Shown here piece after piece: positions 12,978-22,061 of a stretch of DNA of 64,000 nt; the first letter of the stretch is position 1; each line of letters opens with the position of its first letter. The notes under the pieces were generated by a model that was not told the DNA's origin, did no database searches, and saw only the letters and a program-made list of their open reading frames with translations. A program made the position numbers and the translations under genes. The DNA is from Saccharomycopsis crataegensis (lineage: Eukaryota; Ascomycota; Saccharomycetes; Ascoideales; Saccharomycopsidaceae), in NCBI RefSeq assembly GCF_037102585.1, contig NW_027043820.1, positions 2,390,501 through 2,454,500 on the forward strand, written 5' to 3'.

Positions 12978-13556
12978 ATGTCATATCAAACAACCGGATG
13001 GAACGATTGTCCGCCAATTTTGGATATTGGTTCGGCCAAGAAGCCCGGTAGCAGAAGAAAGAATGCTCTGGGGACCCAAATCAACAATTTGAACAATGGA
13101 TTTGTGAACAACAAGGAAGAGAGTGCCACGATTCCTACAGCTTGTGAGAGTTCTGGTATGTCAATTTTAATAATATTTTGTTGTTTATTTTGATTAATTT
13201 TTTTTTTTTTCAATGGCTAATTGCATTAGCTTTGAGTTAAGTTTGTTTTCCTAACAAGATATGCAGATGAAATTCTTGCAAAATTCGATTCCCTTTTAGG
13301 TATTCCCAATAAACTCAACCGAAGAGAGTTTGCCCATTATTCCAAGAAACTCAAAGTCGGATTGTCTGCTGCTCTTGAGGCTCCACAAAATAAGGACCTT
13401 GTCTCAAAGGTCGTTAATGATATTTTGCAATTAAAAAACATTGATGAAGCCAAATCTTTGATAGTTAACTTTATGTTGGTGTATCCGGGGGTTCTGGGGT
13501 GGGCATTACCTCTCCGGAAAGTTGTGGAAAATATTGATGTAATGATGATGCCATAA
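12978..13556 (+). CDS. SRA1-domain protein (steroid receptor RNA activator protein-like), two exons
   Basis: Exon 1 is 12978-13155 and exon 2 is 13267-13556. The spliced product is 155 aa, and neither exon alone makes a sensible protein. The N-terminus has TGWNDCPP, the hallmark Trp-Asn-Asp-x-Pro-Pro motif of SRA1 proteins (human GWNDPPQF). A disordered linker follows. The C-terminal half is a helical bundle (about 60-155: NKLNRREFAHYSKKLKVGL, then VSKVVNDILQLKNIDEAKSL) with the size and layout of the SRA1 five-helix domain. Related helical domains occur at the C-terminus of Sec31 and in Prp18, so the exact function in fungi is unclear. The ATG at 12978 is the first in frame that keeps the GWND motif near the N-terminus. 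Confidence 0.65.
13156..13266 (+). other. Intron of SRA1-like gene (111 nt)
   Basis: GTATGT donor after the first base of a codon (phase 1), T-rich tract, CTAAC branch candidate at 13251-13255, acceptor GCAG at 13263-13266. Splicing joins G to AT to make GAT (Asp) and keeps the frame into the C-terminal helical domain. Confidence 0.8.
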
Positions 13557-14143
13557 TACTTTTTGCAATTTTCTTTAATGGCTACAAGTTATATATGGAA
13601 GGAGTGAAATAGAATCTGCTAAACAAGATGAAACTTACCTGCCAATAAATGGAACAGGAAAACTTTATTATTATTTTGCTTGTTGTCTTGGTTGATAATG
13701 GCTCATATTACATGAGCATGAGCATGAGAATAAATGGCAATAAATGGCAATAAACTTATAATATACCAACAATTTCTTTTGGCTCAATAATTCTCATAGC
13801 TATTTAAAGTGGCATAAAGCATTCAATGAAATTATCAAAAACAAGTACATCATTTTTTTGAACAATAGGATTAAAAGTACAACAGCAAGCTAATAAATAG
13901 TTCACAATTTTTGAGTAATATTCAATCACTTTTCTAAGGATTCATTTTCAACTACTACTGCAGGAAATCTAATAGAGAATATCTAGATTTTCAAAAAGCC
14001 GATAAGAACCTAGGATATACTGAATATGAATAACAATTGATACTTAAGATAAATCAATGTTGATAAATTGGGTAAGAGATGCCAATAATATACAACAATA
14101 ATGCCTGGTGTCTCACAGGGTAAAACAATAATAAAGAGAGACA
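13557..14143. other. Spacer between SRA1-like gene and epsilon-COP copy 1
   Basis: 587 bp, AT-rich. It contains short direct repeats near 13711-13752 (CATGAG three times, then AATAAATGGC twice). No gene recognised. Confidence 0.5.
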
Positions 14144-15207
14144 GTGTGGGACCCCCAGAATCTTCAGAATTCCTTACACGTGACTGAACTTTCAAATAAA
14201 ACTAAACAAATCACCATCATCACCATCAATCCCGTAGATACCACCACGAGTGTACCCATATTGTATCCATATTGTATCACCAAATAATGTCCTCCGAAGA
14301 GCTTTTTGCCATTCGCAACCAATTCTACTCCAGTCAGTACTCTGAGGTTATCAGCAATCACGATATTGATAATGTCACCACTAACGAAATCAAACAATAC
14401 ATTCTTCGTTCGTACCTTGCCCTTGGACAATACTCCAAGGTCATTGAGCTTGCTAATAACGAACCTGAACTTGCCGGCTTAGTATACTACTCGAAATATT
14501 TGTCTGGTGATCAGTCAATCGCTGATGAATTTGTCAGTTATGCGAAATCCAATAAACCTTCATTATTAACCCAGATTCTCGCCGCCATTGTACTTGTCAA
14601 GCAATACCAACGCTACGATGACGCTATCGAGCTCTTGACTTCGGATATCAATATGGAAAATCACGATGAGTTGAACTTGGAAGTTTTCTCAGTGATTGTC
14701 CAAATTTATTTATTGCAAGACGCATTGCCAAAAGCCAAAAACTTTTTGAAAAAGTTCAGTCATTTGAACATCAATGATTCGGTAGTTTATAACTACAGTG
14801 ATGCCTTGGTAAGTTTGGTTCAAGGTGGATCTACTGCCACCCAACACGCATTCTACTTCTTCGAGGAAATTTCTCATTCTCTGAGATCATTAAAAAACTT
14901 GACGTTCATGATGGTGGTGCATTTGCTTTTGAACCACGTTCCAGAATCTTCGGAGATCATGGAACAGATTGATGAATTGATCGCCAATGATGATTCATTG
15001 AAGGCTGACGAACACTACTTGACATATTTAATCAACAAGGCTAAAGTTTTGATCATCAATAACCAGGGCAGCGAGGCTTTGCAATTGATCAATAATGAAA
15101 TCTTGAGTACCGCAGACCAGAGTCATCCATACGTCGTGGACTATAATGACAAAATCGCATTGTTTGATGGAGTGGTCGACAAATATGCCGCGCAGATATC
15201 TAACTAA
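14144..15207 (+). repeat. Left arm of 1064-bp inverted repeat (epsilon-COP gene)
   Basis: Bases 14144-15207 are the reverse complement of 26294-27357, with no indel. Line-by-line reading shows one difference, G at 15192 against A in the other copy. It is a synonymous Ala codon change 15 bp before the repeat end. The repeat covers 143 bp of upstream sequence and the whole reading frame, and it stops exactly at the last base of the stop codon. Confidence 0.97.
14287..15207 (+). CDS. SEC28: Epsilon-COP, coatomer subunit (Sec28 type), copy 1
   Basis: A 306-aa all-helical, TPR-like protein matching epsilon-COP, the subunit that stabilises alpha-COP in the COPI coat for retrograde Golgi-ER transport. 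The start MSSEELFAIRNQFYSSQYSEVI, the middle NFLKKFSHLNINDSVVYNYSDALVSLVQGG and the TPR-like block around EISHSLRSLKNLTFMMVVHLLLNHVPESSEIM are typical of this family (yeast Sec28 is 296 aa). The ATG at 14287 is chosen. The frame opens slightly further upstream only from a TTG. An identical protein is encoded in inverted orientation at 26294-27214. A CACGTG site at 14177-14182 lies in the shared 143-bp upstream part. The 3' flanks differ between the copies. Confidence 0.93.
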   Translation: MSSEELFAIRNQFYSSQYSEVISNHDIDNVTTNEIKQYILRSYLALGQYSKVIELANNEPELAGLVYYSKYLSGDQSIADEFVSYAKSNKPSLLTQILAAIVLVKQYQRYDDAIELLTSDINMENHDELNLEVFSVIVQIYLLQDALPKAKNFLKKFSHLNINDSVVYNYSDALVSLVQGGSTATQHAFYFFEEISHSLRSLKNLTFMMVVHLLLNHVPESSEIMEQIDELIANDDSLKADEHYLTYLINKAKVLIINNQGSEALQLINNEILSTADQSHPYVVDYNDKIALFDGVVDKYAAQISN

Positions 15208-15707
15208 TGGTAATGATTAAGAACGTGCTGTTACCCATTGTCCCTTTTGTATAACTATGTATTTTCTAGTGGCTTTGTAAAGTCTTCATTGACTAAAAAC
15301 CTTCACGCTTCAATGAAACCAATGGGTTATAATATACTGATGTTTAATTATTTATGATCCAGAAGTTGTTAAACACGACTCACAACAGGATATTGAGGTG
15401 CATTTTCTCTTTTAGAATAATACACATCTGATTCTAAAAACTACATATCTTTCTGATTACTCTACACAAGCACATATTGGAAGATCATTTTCAACACATG
15501 ATACACCAACCAATAAGAATATTATCAATCACAGTAACTAAGTAATAAAACAACAAGCGTGTATTTTGAATCAACAAGAATTATGATTTCAATTATAATA
15601 TGTACATTTTTAGATAACGATCCTGTTTTTCCAGAATATATACGTGAATATATTCAAACCATGGGAAAACAAAAATGAAAATGGTACCTTCTCCTTTACT
15701 AAGTAGC
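15208..15707. other. Spacer with no recognised gene
   Basis: 500 bp between the epsilon-COP copy 1 stop and the MRPL49 stop (convergent). AT-rich, no open frame of note. It does not resemble the 3' flank of epsilon-COP copy 2. Confidence 0.5.
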
Positions 15708-16205
15708 CTATAGTTGCACACTCACTTCAGATATTCTAATCACAGTCTTCTTATGCTTCACCAACGCTCTCTTATTCTTTCTATTTCTTTGCCATGTTGT
15801 CAACTTTTCAGCAGCCTTGTTCTTGGTCTTTTCAATGACAGTCCCTTCGATTTTGACCACTTTTTCCAAGACACCTTCGGCGTCATCAGTTGGTGGGTAG
15901 AAAACCACATCACGGCTACCAATGTTGACAATATCGTTGAACTTTATCACCGAGCCAATGTCCACGTTTTTCAAGTTGTGTGGTAAGATAACCTTATCAC
16001 CAGCGGTTACCAAGTATGGCTTGTTGAATATTTTAATAGTGGCGTACAAGTTTGATTGAGGAACTGATTTGAAAGCACTGAGATCATAAGACTTGTTATT
16101 GATGGTGATATTTGAGTTTCGAAGAATTCTGGAGCTATGCAAAAAGCGCACCCCCAAATTGGCGCTGCTGAATATCTGCTGTGATGATGGTTTCAAGAAG
16201 TTCAT
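15708..16205 (-). CDS. MRPL49: Mitochondrial large-subunit ribosomal protein bL21m
   Basis: A 165-aa bL21 homologue of the mitochondrial large ribosomal subunit. The first 30 residues (MNFLKPSSQQIFSSANLGVR, then FLHSSRILRNS) are Ser/Arg-rich without acids, which is a mitochondrial import signal. The bL21 beta-barrel follows (LYATIKIFNKPYLVTAGDKVILPHNL ... VGSVIKFNDIV NIGSRDVVFYPP in outline), then a basic KNKRALVKHKKTVIRI tail. S. cerevisiae Mrpl49 is 161 aa. A longer frame starting at 16409 would hide the presequence, so the ATG at 16205 is chosen. Confidence 0.92.
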   Translation of the reverse strand: MNFLKPSSQQIFSSANLGVRFLHSSRILRNSNITINNKSYDLSAFKSVPQSNLYATIKIFNKPYLVTAGDKVILPHNLKNVDIGSVIKFNDIVNIGSRDVVFYPPTDDAEGVLEKVVKIEGTVIEKTKNKAAEKLTTWQRNRKNKRALVKHKKTVIRISEVSVQL

Positions 16206-17250
16206 TCTTGTAATATTGTTTCGATATATTCTGTAGTATATTTGGAATGTGGTTACAGTATTATGTGCACCATTTCTGTCTTCTTTCACTTTTGGAAAAT
16301 TTGAGAAATTTCGCAATGCACCGGGTAACATTGTTTTCTTCCTCTTCATTCTCTCTTTCTTCCTTTCTACAAGTTGAGGCATCGTGATGCGGGTAACAAA
16401 TAAATCCATAAACCATGAGAAGAAGATAAACCGTATGCGTTTCCCTCAGATGTATTTGATTGAATACGGTAGATAAAAAGTTTATGTTTCGCAAATAAAC
16501 CCTTTATTTTCCAGAGTTATAGACTGTGTGTGATTGTGATTTATTAAAATTAAATTTTCAAAAATTTGTACACTCGGGTAACAAACTTCACTAATGCTTA
16601 TCCATTAAATAGCTTGATGAGATGCTGAATTCATAAGACACCAATAGATATCCCTCAGAAATATTATATGGAAATATCATAAGCGAATCATGTGTTTTTC
16701 TTTGTAGCTTCTCTAGACGAGAGTTTTTACAACTAAGTTAACTTCTTATGTGCTGAAGGTCGAGAGTTGTGTAATTTCAGAAGAAGTCGCTGGTTTGATT
16801 GATCAGAATGTCTTTGAATACTACGAAAATAGGAAACACTTCTTTTCACAGCTATCTCAAAGTCTCTCTTGGAGTCTTTCTTTAAGCCTCGCTAGCAACA
16901 GAAAACTGATTTTCCGTACCAGATAGTCTTTTTCACCATCACCGCGGCGGTCGCGGGGATGATCCATGACAACATCCGTACACCAGACACACCTCCATCA
17001 TTTGTCACCTTAAATTAAGAAAAACAACAGCAATAGTGATGGCGTCCGTCAACATCTCTCAATAACCCCTTGGATAAAAATACCAATCACAAAAGACTTT
17101 ACTTATATTTTTATAGATAATATTATCCGCTATCCTTAAAAATCATAACTGCTCATCCATAAATACTGCAAATTGCGTCTGTGCTGCTAGCTCTATCTCT
17201 CTCTCTCGGATCTTCTACCCCTCCAGCGAACTTCACATTTAAACAGCACC
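16206..17250. promoter_or_regulatory. Divergent MRPL49/BCY1 promoter region
   Basis: A 1045-bp divergent region. On the BCY1 side it has CCCCT (stress-element core) near 17066 and a CT-rich stretch (17193-17210) just before the BCY1 start. No open frame with family similarity. Confidence 0.45.
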
Positions 17251-18477
17251 ATGTCATTGCCTTCAGAATATATCGAGGAATTGAACACCCTAAATAAGAA
17301 AATCTCTCAGGATCAACCAAAGGATGTCCTTGAATATTGTGCTGCCTACTTCTCTAACCGTCTTGCTCAAAAGCGTGGTCATTCATTAATGGCAGGCAAT
17401 TCATCATCTAAACAAGATGCGGAAGCTTTCTCATTTCAAAAAGTCTCCTTCGCCTCAAACGACTCACAAGACCCTCATGCCAGTTATGTTACCGATGACG
17501 ACCCAGTTTCTACAGTTTCACATCCATTTAACCATGATCATCAAACAATATTCAAGAACAGCTTTGGGTTATCATCCTGCACCACCGATACTGCCGCTGA
17601 TGCTCATCACAACTTGCCTCCACCAAATTTCATGCCTCTTAGAAGATCATCCGTTTCTGCAGAAGCTCTTAACCCAAAATCCTTTGAAAATGATGATTGG
17701 AAGCCTCCATACCATGAGTTGACTGCGGAACAATTATCTCGTCTTAACAAGTCAATTGTTAAAAACTTCTTGTTCAGCAACTTGGAAGATGATGCCATGA
17801 ACACTGTCTTGCATGCTCTTCAAGAACAATCATTCGCAAGGGGCTCTACTGTCATTCAACAGGGTGACGAAGGGGAATTCTTTTATCTTATTGAAAAGGG
17901 TGAAGTTGATTTCTTTGTTGACGGTAACCATGTTGCTAGTGGTGGTCCTGGCTCTTCATTTGGGGAATTGGCACTTATGTATCATGCTCCTCGTGCGGCC
18001 ACTGTGAAGGCAAAGACAGCCTTAATTGTTTGGGCGCTTGATAGATTGACATTCCGTCGTATTCTTCTTGAAGTCACCGCAAGAAAAAGATTGATGTACG
18101 AAGAGTTTCTTAAAGATGTCACTATCTTGGCTGGTCTTTCATCTTACCAACGCTCTAAATTGGCTGATGCCTTGCACACTGAAGTTTATAAGACAGGTGA
18201 TGTGATCATCAAACAAGGGGATGTTGGAGAGAATTTCTATCTTATTGAACAGGGTGAGGCTGAAATCTTGAAGGATTCCAAGGGTGTTATCGGCAGTATT
18301 TCCAAGGGCGATTATTTTGGAGAAATAGCTTTATTGAATGATTTGCCTCGTCAAGCTACGATAAAGGCCAAAACCCAGGTCAAAGTGGCTACTTTGGGAA
18401 AAAGTGGGTTCCAAAGATTGCTTGGACCTGTGGTAGAAGTTTTGAAGGCTCAGGATCCAAGAAAACAAGAACAGTAA
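17251..18477 (+). CDS. BCY1: cAMP-dependent protein kinase regulatory subunit
   Basis: A 408-aa PKA regulatory subunit (yeast Bcy1, 416 aa) that inhibits the catalytic Tpk subunits until cAMP binds. The N-terminal docking/dimerisation helices run over about 1-45 (LPSEYIEELNTLNKKI). The inhibitor segment RRSSVSAE starts near residue 131, with Ser at the phospho-acceptor position, so it is a substrate-type inhibitor like Bcy1. Two cyclic-nucleotide-binding domains follow. The phosphate-binding cassettes are FGELALMYHAPRAATVKA (near 236) and FGEIALLNDLPRQATIKA (near 357), each with the Glu and Arg that hold cAMP. All key residues are present. The ATG follows an AACAGCACC context. Confidence 0.97.
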   Translation: MSLPSEYIEELNTLNKKISQDQPKDVLEYCAAYFSNRLAQKRGHSLMAGNSSSKQDAEAFSFQKVSFASNDSQDPHASYVTDDDPVSTVSHPFNHDHQTIFKNSFGLSSCTTDTAADAHHNLPPPNFMPLRRSSVSAEALNPKSFENDDWKPPYHELTAEQLSRLNKSIVKNFLFSNLEDDAMNTVLHALQEQSFARGSTVIQQGDEGEFFYLIEKGEVDFFVDGNHVASGGPGSSFGELALMYHAPRAATVKAKTALIVWALDRLTFRRILLEVTARKRLMYEEFLKDVTILAGLSSYQRSKLADALHTEVYKTGDVIIKQGDVGENFYLIEQGEAEILKDSKGVIGSISKGDYFGEIALLNDLPRQATIKAKTQVKVATLGKSGFQRLLGPVVEVLKAQDPRKQEQ

Positions 18478-19452
18478 TACAATTTACTATCTAATGATCC
18501 ACTGACAAAAATAATGAATACGGTTTTAGTGTGTTTTCTTTTTTTTTCTTTTTTTCTTTTTTTCTTTTTTTCTCTATTTTTTGTTCCATTTGTGTTTTAT
18601 TATTCTATCATTATTAATGCTACTTGCTATCATCATCTTCAGTACTACTAGTACTTTTCATTCATTCATCATCATCATAATCATTGCTTCACCTTTGTGT
18701 ATTTACTAATGGGAATGGCCTCTGTCCTATCTCTACCGCTTGTTACTTGGGAAACTTGGTGGGAATAAGATAGAAGAAAGAACCGTTCTTGTAAATAATT
18801 CAGGAGGAAGGAGTTGCAAACATCGGTTTCCTGAGAATTAAGCTTTTTGTTAATTTCAATTTTTCGTATATTCTATCTAATTCAAATCTGGTACTCTTTT
18901 TTATTTTTTATTTTTTTATTTTTATTATATTTGCTTTTTGTTGTGCGTGTTTGTTCATCAATTTTTTGTAATACGCTTGCTTTGAAATTCTATCGATTGT
19001 ATATATTTTACAATATATTGCAATTCAATTGTTACAATTTCTTATTGAATGATGATAAAATTTATACATTAAAAAAAATAACCGTATGCTGAATAAAAAT
19101 CGTTTCAAACGATTGAGTTCATTATAAAAAAAAAAAAAAAAACCAACTCTTTGATATATCGGGCCATGTCGTTGCAATATCATAGTTGCTATGAAAACAA
19201 ACCAAATAGCATTATGAATTTATAAATCTCCTTCTCTAACCCATGAGATTTGAATATACACAAAGAACAAACATAATAACAACAAGATATGATTTAAATT
19301 TCAATAGTTTGTCATATTTTTTTTTTTTGTTTTTCAATATTAATATCGATTGGAAACTTAAACTGATGTCATTGTCATTAATAATTCTTCCTTTATAGTA
19401 TATACAACCCCCACTTTCTTCTCAAACCCAAAAACTTTCAAATCAAATACTC
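18478..19452. other. Long convergent spacer BCY1/NDUFS6
   Basis: 975 bp between two 3' ends. It holds a T-rich array (18538-18585, several T7C units), further T-rich DNA to about 18960, an A tract at 19126-19141, and a T tract at 19319-19328. The open frame at 18847-19092 has no family features and no ATG, and reads as a low-complexity artefact. Confidence 0.5.
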
Positions 19453-19902
19453 TTAGAGCTTCTGCTTGGCCAATTCAGCTTCAACTTGATCCTTGAACTT
19501 GGCTTGGGCAAACTTTAATCCACAATAACCACAGGTGGAAGCTTTAGGTTGGTCCAAATTGATGAAGACCTTTGGGTGCCCTTGATGTCTGCCCTTATTA
19601 CCATTACACACGGCAACATTTCCGTGCTCAATATATCTGACTGGTTGACGGTGGATCAATTCCATAGCAGAGTAAGCTCTAGGCTGGGATTCAAGGTCAT
19701 GTTGGACAAATCTTACATCATTGACTAAGTCAGATCTTTCTCTTTGGGATGGAGACCATGGGGTAGCGAAATTTGGAGATTGTTTGGTGAATTCAGAAAT
19801 ATCAACTTCTTCGGACTTTTTGACGGTTTCCACTTTTGACGAGTAGAAGCGGGATCTTGCTAGGGATCTGATAGTATTTGATCTGGTGGTTAAACGGAAC
19901 AT
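19453..19902 (-). CDS. Mitochondrial complex I 13-kDa zinc subunit (NDUFS6-like)
   Basis: A 149-aa NDUFS6/NUMM-type subunit of respiratory complex I (NADH:ubiquinone oxidoreductase). The N-terminus MFRLTTRSNTIRSLARSRFYSS is a mitochondrial presequence rich in Arg and Ser. The conserved C-terminal zinc domain contains QPVRYIEHGNVAVCNGNKG, HQGHPKVFINLDQP and STCGYCGLKF. Together these supply the Cys, His, Cys and Cys ligands. Such a gene is expected only in yeasts that keep complex I, which S. cerevisiae and relatives have lost. A 13-residue longer frame exists, but the ATG at 19902 gives the clean presequence. Confidence 0.92.
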   Translation of the reverse strand: MFRLTTRSNTIRSLARSRFYSSKVETVKKSEEVDISEFTKQSPNFATPWSPSQRERSDLVNDVRFVQHDLESQPRAYSAMELIHRQPVRYIEHGNVAVCNGNKGRHQGHPKVFINLDQPKASTCGYCGLKFAQAKFKDQVEAELAKQKL

Positions 19903-20172
19903 TTTTGGTTGATATGGGTAAATAAGATAATCCTTGAACAATTATTACACCACTATCTATCTGTCTAAGTTTTCCTATTTTTTTTTTCTCTGTGTGGTTT
20001 TTTTTTTTGTAATGTTGTTTTTTTCATTGGCTGTTATCCAAACAGGGCACATAACAAGGGACAGCAGCGCTCCCCCAACATCGAGGACGATGACACAAAA
20101 ACCCATAAACGACAAAAGGATCTCAAAAAAGATACAGTTGTGTTGCTGCTGGAGGAAGTAACAACATAAAAT

Positions 20173-20796
20173 ATGGGAAGCAGCTCCAGGAATTCAAGAG
20201 CTTTAAGTTTCAGACACGCAGCTTTCCATGTGGTGTTGATGTTATTGTTGTATCTTGTTGCTTTGGCACAGCATCCTTTCGATAAGGTGCTCAATCGATC
20301 AATCATTATTCCTCTTGCCTCAGGTTATACAGTATTTTGTGTATGTAACCCAAACTGTTGTAAATTCTAAAAGAGTATTACTAATTTTCATCTTCTTGGG
20401 ACTCAGAGTTTGACCAGCTCGTTATTTATCGCTTACACGGGGGATATTGTGCCGACTCTTTATACAGTGAGTTTACAATATATGGCCATTGTTTTGGAAT
20501 TTGTTGGTTTTATATTCAATATTATATCAACGGTGATTATATTCAATACTTATGGTCCACTATATTATGCTGCCAATTCACTGGGTAAACATCCCGGGCC
20601 TAAGTGTATGGTGGATATCAGGGCACAGGTGGAGATCACTTGCCCCATCATTATACTACTCGAAATAATAGCATTATTGGTTTTGATTGGATATGTCAAA
20701 GAAACTGAAATTTCATTGAACAAGACGAATCTTTCAAAAATGTCCCAAGTTTTAGCAGATTCTGGTTTGGATGAACATCGACAATACTCAGTTTGA
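20173..20796 (+). CDS. Four-TM membrane protein of unknown function, two exons
   Basis: Exon 1 is 20173-20340 and exon 2 is 20407-20796, giving 185 aa. Four hydrophobic segments are visible: HVVLMLLLYLVALA (about 17-32), a second from IIIPLASGYTVFC into SLTSSLFIAY across the splice junction, AIVLEFVGFIFNIISTVIIF (about 85-105), and ITCPIIILLEIIALLVLIGYV (about 132-155). The C-terminus is hydrophilic. Size and layout resemble MARVEL or SUR7-like small tetraspan proteins, but no signature residues let me name a family. Divergent from NDUFS6 with a 270-bp spacer. A similar but degraded exon-1-like frame lies just downstream (20840-21088). Confidence 0.75.
20341..20406 (+). other. Intron of four-TM gene (66 nt)
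   Basis: GTATGT donor at 20341, TACTAAT branch site at 20379-20385, CAG acceptor at 20404-20406, phase 0. Without splicing, exon 1 runs into a stop shortly after the donor, and exon 2 has no ATG. Confidence 0.88.
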
Positions 20797-20839
20797 CAAT
20801 AGCATTACTGTTTTTTAAAGGCCTTCAAAATTTGATATA

Positions 20840-21088
20840 GTGCATTTACTTTTGAAGGACTATGTCAATTTAAAAGCATCTTCCCATACTAGTATTATAT
20901 TATTTAGTATTCTCTTGATTTTCTTTCTTTACCTCATAAAAATTATTTTTCAACCTCCTTTAGGCATTTTACGCAGGATTGTGCTTCCAATGGCAAATAT
21001 AGTCGTACAAATAGTCAACATTTTCTCCATCCATTTTAATTACAATACTGAGCACATTAATGAAGAAATACAAAAATATGTATTCTAA
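20840..21088 (+). pseudogene. Possible relic of a tandem copy of the four-TM gene
   Basis: An 82-codon open frame without an in-frame ATG at its start. Its residues FFLYLIKIIFQPPLGILRR followed by IVLPMAN resemble exon 1 of the neighbour (LLLYLVALAQHPFDKVLNR, then SIIIPLA). The match is short and by eye, and the second half has no counterpart. It could be chance hydrophobic similarity. Confidence 0.3.
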
Positions 21089-21379
21089 GACCAATTTTGG
21101 CTTTTCATACAATCGAATATCCTACAAGAACCATAATAGTAGTTCCTGAACAAACGGTGCCTGAGAAATGTTGGAAATCCATAATTTTATAGTAATGGTT
21201 ATTATTATTTGACCACACTTCTTTTCTTCTTAACTGGTTATCACAATGTTTCCCAAATTGCAAACACCAGATTTGATTCCTAGTTAAGTTTTAGGGGAAT
21301 CAGATGATTGATGCTTTAGTCTTGAAAGAGGTTGAAATTATAGAGGTTTTTCTTGAAAAAAAAAAAAAAAAAAAAGATC

Positions 21380-21841
21380 CAAAGAAAAAGAATAAGAAAC
21401 TTCTACTTCCTTTAAAATAGTTCTAGAAATATAAAAAGGAAATTATGTCATCATGATATCATCCCATGGTAATATTCAATATTCAAGTGGATTCTCATCT
21501 TTTTTCTTTTCTTTTTCTGATCTGAATCAAAACCTACGATACGATCTGGAACCCTAATTTATTGACATAGCAATTTTGAATTGCTGTTTTTTCCCCTTTT
21601 CAATTAAGTTTGACAATAATAAGATTAGTAATGAATTATTTCTAATAAAACCTTTGAGTTTAAGGGAATTTAAGACATTATTTTGAGAATGTGAGCTTTT
21701 CGTTGACAACTTATACTTCACGAAAAATAAAACCGGCTACGACGTTGTAGAAATCACAAGAATTGTTAATGATGAAACTGTGTATAATAATTCGAAATGA
21801 GAGAAAAAAAAAAGCTCTTTTAATAGTATACAAAATCCACC
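21380..21841. repeat. Second, diverged copy of the RVB2 3' flank
   Basis: Aligns with bases 1-415 in the same orientation. Shared tracts include the 'caatttattgacat'-type block (here 'taatttattgacat' near 21557), 'ggctacgacgttgtaga' near 21733, and the terminal block 21818-21838. It leads straight into the RVB2 relic at 21842. Confidence 0.75.
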
Positions 21842-21990
21842 TCAAGAAGAGGTATCTATTTTCTCAAAATCTTGGACTTCCATAATATTTGCTGTTGTTT
21901 TGAAAAAAATTGAATGAATTTGCTAGATGTCTGGTGTAGCCATGCATGGCGTCCTGTAATCACGAGCTCTGGTGTGAAAACCCTCCCAAA
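21842..21990 (-). pseudogene. Truncated RVB2 relic
   Basis: Read on the minus strand, the relic keeps the RVB2 ending Asp-Thr-Ser-Ser-stop (parent Asp-Thr-Ser-Ala-stop) at 21842-21853. It then jumps to a piece matching the parent around 556-600 (tcttggacttccataatatttgctgttgtttt against tcttggatttccacagtagtcgctcttctttt, shown split in the alignment). It jumps again to one matching about 1173-1217, around 'gtaatcacgagctctggtgtg'. More than 80% of the gene is missing through internal deletions, and no reading frame remains. This is a plain host gene duplicate, not a mobile element. Confidence 0.75.
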
Positions 21991-22061
21991 AACAAACAGA
22001 AATCATCACCAAAAGACACAACTTTTAAATTCGAAGTAGCTTCATAGGTATTTTTATAACA

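Noticed and set aside
12751-13017. Minus-strand frame MADNRSIRLFDM...
   Set aside because: Overlaps the first exon of the SRA1-like gene, ends in poly-Phe, and has no family similarity.
18847-19092. Hydrophobic frame downstream of BCY1
   Set aside because: Derived from T-rich 3' DNA; hydrophobicity is a composition effect.
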